Below, piece after piece: positions 31,149-39,370 of a stretch of DNA of 64,000 nucleotides. Origin of the DNA: an uncultured Alphaproteobacteria bacterium (lineage in GTDB: Bacteria > Pseudomonadota > Alphaproteobacteria > RF32 > CAG-239); the NCBI GenBank assembly GCA_934254675.1, contig CAKQLP010000002.1, positions 1 through 64,000 of the forward strand. The letters run 5' to 3'. How positions within the stretch are numbered: the first letter of the stretch is position 1; each line of letters opens with the position of its first letter. The notes under the pieces were generated by a model. The model searched no databases. It had not been told where the DNA came from and worked only from the letters and a program-made list of their open reading frames with translations. A program made the position numbers and the translations under genes.

Positions 31149-32570
31149 ATGCCAATAGATACACATACAAAAATTTTAGCAACCGTCGGTCCGGCCACAG
31201 CATCGGAAGAAATGTTGGAAAAATTGGTTCAGTCCGGCGTGGACGCTTTTCGTTTTAACTTTAGTCATGGCACGCATGAAGAACATGCCGAGCGTTATCA
31301 AACCGTGCGTAAACTGGCAGAAAAGTATCGCAGACATTTGACGGTTATTGCCGATATGCAAGGACCAAAACTAAGGGTTGGAACATTTAAATCTGATAAA
31401 GTTCTGCTAAAAAATGGTAGCGTTTTTGTGTTGGATATGAATGATGAACCAGGGGATGAAACCCGTGTTATGCTTCCGCATAAAGAAATTTTTGAAGCGG
31501 TAAAAGCCGGAGATATGCTGTTATTAAATGATGGCAATATTGAATTAAAAGTTCTCAAAAAAGATGGTTATAAAATGGAAACGGAAGTTGTTGTGGGTGG
31601 CTATTTGTCCGCACATAAGGGTGTAAATTTACCAAATGTGAAATTGCCGATTTCCGCTATTACCGAAAAAGATAAAATAGATTTGCAATTTGCTCTTTCT
31701 TTGGGCGTGGACTGGATTTGCCTTTCTTTTGTTCAAAGTGTAGAAGATGTCCGCATGGCTCGTAAGTTGATAGATGGCAAAGCTTGGATTATTTCAAAGT
31801 TAGAAAAGCCAAGTGCTATTGATGAACTTGACGATATTGTAAAGGAATCTGACGGAATTATGGTTGCTCGTGGTGATTTGGGGGTTGAATGCCCAATCCA
31901 GACAGTTCCTATTTTGCAAAAGCGTATTGTTAAAACATGTCGAAAATATGCCAGACCGGTAATTGTGGCCACTCAGATGTTGGAGTCTATGATTGGGAAC
32001 CCGACACCGACAAGAGCAGAAGTTTCTGATGTCGCTACCGCGGTTTATGACGGTGCTGATGCGGTTATGCTGTCGGCCGAAACGGCAACCGGCGGATATC
32101 CAGCGGAAACGGTTTCAATGATGCACAATATTATTACACAGGTTGAAAATGATCGCACTTATTATTCATGTATTCAGCGTGATAAAGATTTGTCCGGTTG
32201 TGAAGATATGGCTGATGCCATTACTTATGCGGCCAGTGAAATGTCTGATGTTCTTCCGAATGTTGCCGCTGTTGTAACTTATACAGTGTCTGGATTTACA
32301 ACTTTGTCTATGGCACGCGAACGTCCTGATTTACCGATTTTGGCCGTGACTAATTCATTAGAGGTGGCTCGTCGTATGGGTATTGTTTGGGGTGTTAAGA
32401 GTTTTGTTAAAAATGAAACATTCCAAAATTTTGACGGGATGGAACAAACAGCAATTGATGTTGCGGCAGAAAGTCATTTAGGAAAAAAAGGTGACTATTT
32501 GATTATTACCGCCGGATATCCAATCGGTCATAAAGGTATGACAAATTTAATACATACCGTTCAAATATAA
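31149..32570 (+). CDS. pyk: Pyruvate kinase
   Basis: This 473-aa glycolytic enzyme forms ATP and pyruvate from PEP. The N-terminal barrel has FRFNFSHG and ADMQGPKLRVG, and the B domain lies at about 70-165. The active-site lysine is in IISKLEKPSAI, followed by GIMVARGDLGVE and ATQMLESMI with the metal and substrate residues. The C-terminal domain (about 345-473) includes VVTYTVSGFTTLSMARERPD. All catalytic motifs are present. The start at 31149 follows AGAGGTG. A monocistronic gene with a strong terminator. It is consistent with fermentative growth. Confidence 0.96.
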   Translation: MPIDTHTKILATVGPATASEEMLEKLVQSGVDAFRFNFSHGTHEEHAERYQTVRKLAEKYRRHLTVIADMQGPKLRVGTFKSDKVLLKNGSVFVLDMNDEPGDETRVMLPHKEIFEAVKAGDMLLLNDGNIELKVLKKDGYKMETEVVVGGYLSAHKGVNLPNVKLPISAITEKDKIDLQFALSLGVDWICLSFVQSVEDVRMARKLIDGKAWIISKLEKPSAIDELDDIVKESDGIMVARGDLGVECPIQTVPILQKRIVKTCRKYARPVIVATQMLESMIGNPTPTRAEVSDVATAVYDGADAVMLSAETATGGYPAETVSMMHNIITQVENDRTYYSCIQRDKDLSGCEDMADAITYAASEMSDVLPNVAAVVTYTVSGFTTLSMARERPDLPILAVTNSLEVARRMGIVWGVKSFVKNETFQNFDGMEQTAIDVAAESHLGKKGDYLIITAGYPIGHKGMTNLIHTVQI

Positions 32571-32586
32571 TGTAGTTTGAATAGTG

Positions 32587-32629
32587 ATATTTCCTTATGG
32601 ATATAAAGGCCATAAGGAAATATTTTTTT
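32587..32629. terminator. Bidirectional terminator after pyk
   Basis: ATATTTCCTTATGG pairs perfectly with CCATAAGGAAATAT, followed by seven Ts. It also serves the convergent MATE gene. Confidence 0.85.
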
Positions 32630-33977
32630 AAATATTCAAAGATTTATGTGTATGGTTTTGCCAAAAATAAAATAAGACAACAACTAAAAAAGTAAATGTT
32701 TCCGAAATTGGCATGGCAAGCCATATACCCTTTGTACCCATAAGTTTTGGTAAAAGAATAAATGCGGGAACTAAAAATATAAATCCGCGAAACAAGGCGA
32801 AAAAAAGAGCAGGTCTTATTTTTTCTAAGCTTTGAAAATAGCCAATAACTGTTAGATTGATTATAAAACAGACAAAACCAGTCGCAAAATAAGGAAAACC
32901 ATGTATAGCCAGTTGGGCTGCCGGACTGTCGTTTTGTAGAAATAGACCAACCATGAATGACGGAAAAACACAAAAGATTGTTGTAACAAGCATGCCGCAA
33001 ACCAAAGCTGTTGTTAAGGCCAATTTTACAGTAGATTGCACTCTGTCGTGGAACCCTAAACCATAATTATAGCTGATAATCGGTTGGGCCGACTGGGCAA
33101 TGGCATTACCGACCATAAAAACAAATGGTGTGTAATAACAGCAAACACCAAAAGCGCCTACACCGGCATCACCTAAATATTTCATAAATATCTGGTTGCC
33201 TGTAAACATCAAAATGGCCATAGTGGCTTCGCCAATCATGGCTGAAGAGCCAATTCGGCATTGATTAACAATGCCTTTGGCAAATAAAGGAAAGCCTCGT
33301 AAGTTAATTTGAATAGGGTATAATTTGAGATTTTTGGCTTTGTATAATAAATAACACAGAGTCAGAATTCCGCCAACAATCGTTGCTATGGTTGTCGCTA
33401 ACGCGGCTCCCATGACACCCATGTGAAGTGGAAACATGAATAGCCAATCTAAAAACGTATTAATAACAGCTTCAATAATTGTAAGCCACATGGCTAATTG
33501 CGGAGCTCCGTCCAAACGGATGATAAACAGGCCTAACGATGACCACATTAGAAAAACAAATGATGGTAAAATCCAAAGCAGGTAAGTTTTTACATGGTTT
33601 AACAAATAATCGGAAGAGCCTAAAATATAAGCAGTTTTATCAGGAAAAAACAGCATCAATCCGGAAAGGCAAAGAGCAAAAATAGAAACGAATAATAAAG
33701 ATTGTGACACATTGAGCCGTGCCAGTTTTATTTTGCCTTTAGCTAATGCCAACGAAGCAATGACTGAACTACCGATACCCGCCATTAATCCAATTCCGGT
33801 AAATATCATAAAAAGAGGCGCTGTGATGTTTATGGCGGCAATGCCGTCGCTGCCGACACTTTGACCGACAAACATGCCGTCAATAGCTGTAAAGGTACAT
33901 ATGCTAATCATACCGAACAATGTCGGAATAAAAATTTTTTGAAATAAAACTGAGATATTTTCTGTACCAAAGTTCAT
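32628..33977 (-). CDS. MATE-family multidrug/cation exporter (MepA-like)
   Basis: This 449-aa protein has twelve membrane helices and the typical MATE repeat structure: FIPTLFGMISICTFTAIDGMFVGQ in the first helix pair, GIAAINITAPLF, and the duplicated half starting near 225. MATE proteins expel cationic compounds using Na+ or H+. The short N terminus and the first-helix sequence resemble the MepA subgroup. Its leader contains a folded RNA and terminator resembling the guanidine-IV (mepA) riboswitch, so guanidine or small guanidinium cations are the likely cargo or inducer. Substrate assignment rests on that leader, not on the protein alone. Confidence 0.9.
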   Translation of the reverse strand: MNFGTENISVLFQKIFIPTLFGMISICTFTAIDGMFVGQSVGSDGIAAINITAPLFMIFTGIGLMAGIGSSVIASLALAKGKIKLARLNVSQSLLFVSIFALCLSGLMLFFPDKTAYILGSSDYLLNHVKTYLLWILPSFVFLMWSSLGLFIIRLDGAPQLAMWLTIIEAVINTFLDWLFMFPLHMGVMGAALATTIATIVGGILTLCYLLYKAKNLKLYPIQINLRGFPLFAKGIVNQCRIGSSAMIGEATMAILMFTGNQIFMKYLGDAGVGAFGVCCYYTPFVFMVGNAIAQSAQPIISYNYGLGFHDRVQSTVKLALTTALVCGMLVTTIFCVFPSFMVGLFLQNDSPAAQLAIHGFPYFATGFVCFIINLTVIGYFQSLEKIRPALFFALFRGFIFLVPAFILLPKLMGTKGIWLAMPISETFTFLVVVLFYFWQNHTHKSLNI

Positions 33978-34009
33978 AAAATCACCATAAAATAAAGTAG
34001 CTTAAATAT

Positions 34010-34080
34010 AAAAAAAAGACCGGTATAATAATTGGTTTTGCCCAGTCATCTTATCCGGCTTCAAACCTCCGATGAGGAAT
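34010..34080 (-). promoter_or_regulatory. Probable guanidine-IV (mepA-motif) riboswitch with terminator
   Basis: On the minus strand a CCTC-ATCG-GAGG hairpin (34077-34066) is followed by GGTTTGAAGCCGGATAAGATG and ACTGGGCAAAACC. GCCGG can pair with CTGGGC. Alternatively GACTGG (34047-34042) pairs with CCGGTC (34023-34018), followed by eight Ts, which forms an intrinsic terminator. The two folds are mutually exclusive, the layout of a transcriptional ON switch. The conserved string and the MATE gene behind it match what I recall of the mepA motif, which senses guanidine and is mainly known from Clostridia. The class is assigned from memory; the attenuator logic is directly visible. Confidence 0.7.
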
Positions 34081-34098
34081 ATAAAACTGTTATCAGCC

Positions 34099-34127
34099 TA
34101 TATATAAGCAATATTTAAAAGTGTCAA
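34099..34127 (-). promoter_or_regulatory. Promoter of the MATE/riboswitch unit
   Basis: On the minus strand TTGACA (34127-34122), a 17-base spacer, then TATATA (34104-34099). The -35 box overlaps the stop codon of phoB. Confidence 0.75.
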
Positions 34128-34840
34128 GCATCTTTGTTCGCATCGTTTTCCAACTCGTGGTCGTCGATGGAATAGCCGGTGGCGCGAATGGTGCGGATAT
34201 AGTCGGAGCCAAATTCGTTGAGGGCTTTGCGCAAGCGGCGGATATGCACATCTACGGTGCGGGTTTCAACATATACGCTGTTTCCCCAGACTTCGCGCAA
34301 CAAATCTTCACGAGAAAAAACATGGCGCGGGTTGGCAATTAATAATTTTAAAATTCTAAATTCGGTTGGTCCTAAACGCACATAATTTTCGCCGCGAAAA
34401 ACTTTTTTCTCAATAGTATCCAAGCGGATATCTTGAAAGATGTATTCTTTTTGGGTTAATTGCGAAGTGGTGCTGACACGGCGCAAATTGGTTTTTATGC
34501 GTGCTAAAAGTTCAGGAATGGAAAAAGGTTTGGTCACATAATCATCTGCACCGGCCGAAAGTCCGATAACCTTGTCTTCTTCCTGACTTTTTGCTGTCAG
34601 CATGATAATCGGAATGCTTTTTAAATCTGGATTATTACGAATGATTTTACAGAGTTCCAAACCAGACATTTCCGGTAGCATCCAGTCCAATAAAATCAAC
34701 GATGGCAAATGTTTTTCCACAGCAGTCAGCACGCGGTTTCCGTGAGAAACTGTGATTGTTGTGTAACCATTTTTTTCCAAGTTATATTTCAGTAAAAGGG
34801 CAATCGCCTGTTCATCTTCAACAATCATTATTGTCGCCAT
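34124..34840 (-). CDS. phoB: PhoB-type response regulator
   Basis: This 238-aa OmpR/PhoB-family regulator has a receiver domain (1-120) with the acidic pocket VEDE, phosphoacceptor Asp52 (LLDWMLP), Thr in MLTAKSQ and Lys101 (VTKPFS). A winged-helix domain (about 135-228) shows VRLGPTEFRILKLLI, VFSREDLLREVWG and RTVDVHIRRLRKAL. The sequence is closest to PhoB, the phosphate-starvation regulator; the sensor kinase PhoR is not nearby. Its ATG overlaps the rpe stop by one base (TAATG), so the two are coupled. Confidence 0.88.
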   Translation of the reverse strand: MATIMIVEDEQAIALLLKYNLEKNGYTTITVSHGNRVLTAVEKHLPSLILLDWMLPEMSGLELCKIIRNNPDLKSIPIIMLTAKSQEEDKVIGLSAGADDYVTKPFSIPELLARIKTNLRRVSTTSQLTQKEYIFQDIRLDTIEKKVFRGENYVRLGPTEFRILKLLIANPRHVFSREDLLREVWGNSVYVETRTVDVHIRRLRKALNEFGSDYIRTIRATGYSIDDHELENDANKDA

Positions 34841-35490
34841 TATTTTTCTCCCGCTAGATGTAGTTGACGGATAATTTCCGTTGGATTGTCGCTTTTAAAT
34901 ATGGCGGAACCGGCCACTAGTGTGTCAGCTCCTTGTTTTACGCAAAGTTTGGCTGTTTCAATATTGATTCCGCCGTCAACTTCTATTGTTATGTTGCGTG
35001 AACCGACAATCTTTTTGGCTTCGGCTATTTTCGGTAACATGTTTTGCATAAATTTTTGTCCGCCAAACCCCGGTTCCACTGTCATAATCAGGATATTATC
35101 TATATCTTCCAAAAACGGGCGTAAAATTTGCACCGGAGTATCTGGTTTTACAGAGACACCGGCTTTTAGTCCGACAGATTTTATTTGCGCTAAAACCGAA
35201 TGTAAATTTTGACAGGCTTCATAATGTACAGTTATCAAATCTGCTCCGCTTGTTAAAAATTGCGGCAAAAATTTTTCTGGATTTTCAACCATTAAATGAG
35301 CGTCAAAAAAAAGTCGGCTTTGAGGTCTCAATTGTTTTATCATATTCGCGCCAAAGCTTAAATTTGGCACAAAATGACCATCCATAATATCCAAATGCAA
35401 CCAATCGGCTCCATTTTTTTCCACATTTGCCACTTCGTCCGCCAAATGTCCAAAGTCTGCCGCTAAAAGACTAGGTGCCACTAAAACCAT
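34840..35490 (-). CDS. rpe: Ribulose-phosphate 3-epimerase
   Basis: This 216-aa TIM-barrel enzyme of the pentose phosphate pathway interconverts ribulose-5-P and xylulose-5-P. The motifs are APSLLAADFGHLADEV, the metal-binding HLDIMDGHFVPN, DAHLMVENPE, MTVEPGFGGQKF and VDGGINIETA, all complete, including the catalytic Asp residues in the DIMDG and VDGG motifs. AAGGAGA precedes the ATG. First gene of an rpe-phoB unit, an uncommon pairing whose functional sense is not obvious. Confidence 0.96.
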   Translation of the reverse strand: MVLVAPSLLAADFGHLADEVANVEKNGADWLHLDIMDGHFVPNLSFGANMIKQLRPQSRLFFDAHLMVENPEKFLPQFLTSGADLITVHYEACQNLHSVLAQIKSVGLKAGVSVKPDTPVQILRPFLEDIDNILIMTVEPGFGGQKFMQNMLPKIAEAKKIVGSRNITIEVDGGINIETAKLCVKQGADTLVAGSAIFKSDNPTEIIRQLHLAGEK

Positions 35491-35613
35491 ATTTGTCTCC
35501 TTACTTTTCTTATTTTTGAGATTAAACTTAAAAGATTAAATAGTCGTAAACGTTGATTTCGTTTATTGAATGATTATGTATTATTCCGTTCAATTAAAAA
35601 AAGGAGAGATACA

Positions 35614-36105
35614 ATGGGTGAAATGGCTAAAAAAATTGTAAAAATGGATTTAGACGAATTATTAAAAGTTTTAAATGAGGCATACTCTGAAGAATGGTTG
35701 GCCTATTATCAATATTGGCTGGGGGCAAAATTGGCGTATGGACCGGAACGTCCCAGCGTGGTGAAAGAGTTTGAAGAACACGCCGGCGAAGAGTTAAAGC
35801 ACGCGGATTGGTTGGCTAATCGAATTTTGCAACTTGGCGGAACACCGGCAATCAGTCCGGAAGAATGGGGGCGCTTGGCGCATTGTAAATATATGCCTCC
35901 AAAATCAGCTGAAGTTCTTGCTTTGGTTAAAGATAATTTGGCGGCCGAACGTTGCGCAATTGATCGTTACCAGCGTTTGTGCGATATGACTGAGGGTAAA
36001 GACCATGAAACTTTTCGCATTTCCCGCAAAATACTTAAAGAAGAACTGGAACATGAACAGGAAATGGAGGATTTTGTGGCAGATCTAAAAGACAAACATA
36101 TTTAG
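35614..36105 (+). CDS. Ferritin-like (DPS-like) protein
   Basis: This 163-aa four-helix protein has the diiron ligand pattern of ferritin-like proteins: EEWLAYYQYW (helix A), FEEHAGEELKHADWLANRI (helix B), NLAAERCAIDRYQRLCD (helix C) and ILKEELEHEQEMEDF (helix D). Two cysteines (CKYMPP, AERCAI) recall the thioferritin/DPS-like group of anaerobes. It probably stores iron or detoxifies peroxide in the cytoplasm. The ATG at 35614 follows AAGGAGAG. A monocistronic gene with its own terminator. Classical bacterioferritin (with haem Met) is less likely. Confidence 0.85.
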   Translation: MGEMAKKIVKMDLDELLKVLNEAYSEEWLAYYQYWLGAKLAYGPERPSVVKEFEEHAGEELKHADWLANRILQLGGTPAISPEEWGRLAHCKYMPPKSAEVLALVKDNLAAERCAIDRYQRLCDMTEGKDHETFRISRKILKEELEHEQEMEDFVADLKDKHI

Positions 36106-36127
36106 GATAAGGCTAAATTTCAGTATA

Positions 36128-36168
36128 TTAATTGCTGTTTTATGTATTAAAACGGCAATTAATTTTTT
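36128..36168 (+). terminator. Terminator of the ferritin-like gene
   Basis: TTAATTGCTGTTTTA pairs with TAAAACGGCAATTAA (one G-T pair), followed by TTTTTT. Confidence 0.8.
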
Positions 36169-36228
36169 ATACAGTTAAAAGCCGTGCAGAAATTATAAAA
36201 GTCGGTTGATTATTGGAATTATTCAGCT

Positions 36229-37551
36229 ATGATGTCGCGTATGATTGATATGATGCCGGAAATAAAAGAATATACTGTCAGCGAAATTTCTGCCGCTATT
36301 AAAAAGTTGGTGGAAAATTCGTTTGCGTTTGTACGCGTTAAAGGCGAAATTTTTGGAGCTAAACGCGCGGATTCCGGCCATTGGTATTTATCGCTGAAAG
36401 ATGAAAATTCGTTGCTTGCCGCTGTTTGTTGGCGCGGTGTGGCAAATACTCTGCCGCTGAAAATTGAAGACGGCATAGAAGTAATTGCCAGTGGGCGCAT
36501 TACCACTTTTAACGGGCGTTCATCGTATCAATTGGTGATAGAAAAACTGGAAATTGCCGGCGAAGGGGCGTTGCTGAAACTTTTGGAAGAGCGCAAACAA
36601 AAGTTTTTGGCCGAAGGGCTGTTTGCGCAAGAACATAAAAAGCCTATTCCTTATTTGCCGCAAACAATCGGGGTGATTACCAGTCCAACCGGTGCGGTTA
36701 TCCGAGATATTATCCATCGGGTGCGTGATCGTTTTCCTACTCGAATTATCGTGTGGCCGACGCCGGTACAGGGTGAGGGAGCGGCGGAGAAGATAGCCGC
36801 AGCCATAAAAGGCTTTAATGCGTTGCCTTTAGGTGACAAAAATCGTCCGGATGTGTTGATTGTGGCGCGCGGTGGCGGTAGTTTGGAAGATTTGTGGCCG
36901 TTTAATGAAGAAGTTGTGGTGCGGGCGGTGTATGATTCTGTTATTCCGTTGATTTCGGCGGTGGGACATGAAACCGACACCATGCTTATTGACTATGCGG
37001 CGGATTTGCGTGCGCCGACTCCGACCGGTGCGGCAGAATTGGCGGTTCCGGTAAAAAAAGATATATACAATACCTTGCTGACGGCGGATTTGCGCATGCA
37101 AAACGCAGTTACGCGCTATATGAATGAATTTAAGCAATATGTGGAGGCGTTGGGACGTGGAATTCCGCCGTTGGAGCAGTTAATACTGGAAAATCAGCAA
37201 AAAATAGATGATAGAAGCGAACGGTTGAAATTGGCGTTTGCAAATTTGCTAAAAGATAAAGATAATTTGTTAAAATTGACGAATTTGAAACCTTTTTATA
37301 TTAAGAATCTGCTGGAAGTCAAAAATGAAAAACTGAAGAATTTGGCTTTACGATTGGATTCAGTCTCGGTGGAATCAGTGCTGAAACGTGGATTTGCTTG
37401 GGTTTCGGACGGACAATTTAAAACGTTGTATTCCGCTACGCAAGCCAAACGCTGTGATGAGTTGCATATTCGATTTGTAGATGGAATCGTAAAAGTAAAA
37501 ATGATGGAGAAACACAATGCCGTTCAAGGCGATTTGTTTGACAATTTGTAG
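36229..37551 (+). CDS. xseA: Exodeoxyribonuclease VII large subunit
   Basis: A 440-aa nuclease subunit. The N-terminal OB fold (about 10-105) begins EYTVSEISAAIKKLVENSF and has GEIFGAK and GHWYLSLKD. The catalytic domain has IGVITSPTGAVIRDIIHRV and RGGGSLEDLWPFNEE with the conserved DxxG/RGGGS motifs, and HETDTMLIDYAADLRAPTPT. A helical tail follows. It degrades single-stranded DNA together with XseB, which is not here. The ribosome-binding site is weak (TTGGAAT). The 3' end overlaps the M23 gene by 35 bases; both run in one operon with uppP. Confidence 0.94.
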   Translation: MMSRMIDMMPEIKEYTVSEISAAIKKLVENSFAFVRVKGEIFGAKRADSGHWYLSLKDENSLLAAVCWRGVANTLPLKIEDGIEVIASGRITTFNGRSSYQLVIEKLEIAGEGALLKLLEERKQKFLAEGLFAQEHKKPIPYLPQTIGVITSPTGAVIRDIIHRVRDRFPTRIIVWPTPVQGEGAAEKIAAAIKGFNALPLGDKNRPDVLIVARGGGSLEDLWPFNEEVVVRAVYDSVIPLISAVGHETDTMLIDYAADLRAPTPTGAAELAVPVKKDIYNTLLTADLRMQNAVTRYMNEFKQYVEALGRGIPPLEQLILENQQKIDDRSERLKLAFANLLKDKDNLLKLTNLKPFYIKNLLEVKNEKLKNLALRLDSVSVESVLKRGFAWVSDGQFKTLYSATQAKRCDELHIRFVDGIVKVKMMEKHNAVQGDLFDNL

Positions 37552-38350
37552 TTTGTTGGCGGCTATACCGGCCAAGGCTTTGACAATGTGCGGAGCGGCT
37601 CAGCAGGGCGGAATTATTCGGCTACAAGATGAAAATTTGGCCGAGGTTAAGCTAAACGGCAAAACGTATAACGCAGATAAAAACGGCGAACTGGCAATTG
37701 CTTTTGGCCGTGACGCCGAATTGCAACAGCCACTGAAAATTTTTTATAAAGACGGCTCAATGCAAACTTATAATTTGCAGATAGCCCAAATAAAATGGGA
37801 TGTGCAAAAAGTTGATGGTTTGCCGACTTCTAAAGTTGCTCCGGCGCAAACCGATTGGGCGGCTATTCAAAAAGAGCAAAAAGACGTGGGCGGCGCGCTG
37901 AATGAATTTAGCGTGTCGGATAACTGGAAAGCCGATATGTTGAAGCCGGCGGAAGGACGTACCAGCGGAAATTTTGGCGGACAGCGCATTATGAACGGAC
38001 AAAAGAAAAATCCGCATCAAGGGTGGGATATTGCTGTGCCGGAGGGAACAGAAATTAAATCTCCGGCCGACGGAATGGTTACTTTAAGCGACGGGCCATA
38101 TTTTTATAGCGGCAATGTGGTGGTTTTGGAACACGGACAAAACTTGAGCACGGTTTATGCGCATTTGCAAAAAACTTTGGTGCACACCGGCGATAAAGTG
38201 CAAAAAGGACAGATTATCGGTTTGGCTGGTAAAACCGGCAGAGCGACCGGACCGCATTTGCATTGGGGAGCTTCACTGAATGGCGTGCGTTTTGACGCCA
38301 AAAATCTGTTGAATTTTTATAATAAAGACTGCAAAATAATAGAGGATTAA
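37517..38350 (+). CDS. M23-family murein endopeptidase, exported
   Basis: This 277-aa periplasmic LytM-type protein has a signal peptide (about 1-21, ending IPAKA) and a beta-rich N-terminal domain. The M23 domain carries zinc ligands His167 and Asp171 (HQGWD), His216 (YAHLQ) and His247/His249 (GPHLHWG). The full ligand set suggests an active endopeptidase that cuts peptide crosslinks in murein. A cysteine directly after the signal region (TMC) might be acylated but lacks a proper lipobox. GGAGAAA precedes the ATG, inside the end of xseA; it is followed by uppP one base later. Confidence 0.92.
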   Translation: MPFKAICLTICSLLAAIPAKALTMCGAAQQGGIIRLQDENLAEVKLNGKTYNADKNGELAIAFGRDAELQQPLKIFYKDGSMQTYNLQIAQIKWDVQKVDGLPTSKVAPAQTDWAAIQKEQKDVGGALNEFSVSDNWKADMLKPAEGRTSGNFGGQRIMNGQKKNPHQGWDIAVPEGTEIKSPADGMVTLSDGPYFYSGNVVVLEHGQNLSTVYAHLQKTLVHTGDKVQKGQIIGLAGKTGRATGPHLHWGASLNGVRFDAKNLLNFYNKDCKIIED

Positions 38351-38351
38351 A

Positions 38352-39182
38352 ATGACTACTTTCCATTTGACAATGTTGGCTTTGCTACAAGGAATTACTG
38401 AATTTTTGCCAGTGAGTTCCTCTGGGCATCTGATTTTGTTTTCTAAATTTACGACCTTTCCTGATCAAGGGTTGGAAATTGACGTAGCCTTGCATATTGG
38501 CTCGGTTATCGCTGTTATGATTTATTTTTGGCGAGATATTTGGTATATGGCGGTTGGGGTTGCTAAAAGCAGATTACTGCCGGATTTTAAAATATATGGC
38601 AGTAAAATGTTTTATTTGGTGCTGATAGCAACCATTCCGGCACTTCTTTGCGGAGCGGCTTTAAAGTTTATGGGAACGGAAGAACTTCGCAGTACAAAGC
38701 TTATCGGGTGGAATATACTGTTGTATGGCTTGTTGCTGTGGGTTATTGATAAAATGTCGCTTACGGCTTTGAAAATCCGTAATTTAGAAGTTAAAGACGC
38801 GATTTTAATCGGCTTGGCGCAATGCTTAGCTTTGCTTCCTGGGACAAGCCGCTCGGGCATAACCATTACAATGGGAAGATTTTTGGGCTTGGAACGACGC
38901 GAAGCAGCTAAATTTTCTATGTTGCTGTCTATTCCGACAATTATCGCCGCCGGCTTGGTCGAAGGCTATGAAATATGGCAAAGCGGTGATGTTGGACTGA
39001 TTTTGAGAGCTTGCGATGGAGTGCTTTATTCATTTGGCTTTTCGCTATTGGCTATATTTGTACTGATGCAATGGCTCAAAAAATGGTCGTTTTTTCCGTT
39101 TGTTTTATATCGTGTGGCTTTGGGGACGGCCTTGCTTTTGGACGCTTATGGAATTTATGATGTCAAAGCGTTGTTTGCTTAA
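38352..39182 (+). CDS. uppP: Undecaprenyl-diphosphatase
   Basis: This 276-aa membrane enzyme of the BacA/UppP family recycles C55-PP to C55-P for peptidoglycan and polysaccharide synthesis. The two signature motifs are LLQGITEFLPVSSSGHL (residues 11-27) and PGTSRSGITITMGRFLGL (about 163-180), with catalytic Glu, His and Arg; about eight helices. AGAGGA lies before the ATG within the end of the M23 gene, which indicates an operon. It supports the PBPs and GT-C enzymes that use or release polyprenyl phosphates. Confidence 0.95.
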   Translation: MTTFHLTMLALLQGITEFLPVSSSGHLILFSKFTTFPDQGLEIDVALHIGSVIAVMIYFWRDIWYMAVGVAKSRLLPDFKIYGSKMFYLVLIATIPALLCGAALKFMGTEELRSTKLIGWNILLYGLLLWVIDKMSLTALKIRNLEVKDAILIGLAQCLALLPGTSRSGITITMGRFLGLERREAAKFSMLLSIPTIIAAGLVEGYEIWQSGDVGLILRACDGVLYSFGFSLLAIFVLMQWLKKWSFFPFVLYRVALGTALLLDAYGIYDVKALFA

Positions 39183-39189
39183 AAACATC

Positions 39190-39218
39190 TTGACAAGAAA
39201 ATAAAATACGTCTATAAG
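39190..39218 (+). promoter_or_regulatory. Promoter of tRNA-Leu
   Basis: TTGACA (39190-39195), a 17-base spacer, then TATAAG (39213-39218), 14 bases before the tRNA. Confidence 0.8.
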
Positions 39219-39232
39219 TTTTGCTGTTAAAT

Positions 39233-39319
39233 GCTCTGGTGGCGGAATTGGTAGACGCGCATGCTTCAGGTGCATGTGGGAGGTCTCCCGTGGAGGTTCA
39301 AGTCCTCTTCAGAGCACCA
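39233..39319 (+). tRNA. tRNA-Leu (anticodon CAG)
   Basis: An 87-nt class II tRNA with a long variable arm. Acceptor GCTCTGG pairs with TCAGAGC (one G-T pair), discriminator A and encoded CCA. The anticodon stem GCATG/CATGT holds the loop CTTCAGG (anticodon CAG), and the T arm has GGTTCAAGTCC. Confidence 0.95.
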
Positions 39320-39324
39320 TTTTT

Positions 39325-39353
39325 AGCTCCTTGCAATAAAGGGGCTTTTTTAT
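39325..39353 (+). terminator. Terminator of tRNA-Leu
   Basis: AGCTCC pairs with GGGGCT (one G-T pair) around TTGCAATAAA, followed by a T-run. Confidence 0.7.
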
Positions 39354-39370
39354 TTTATTAGGTTGTTAAC

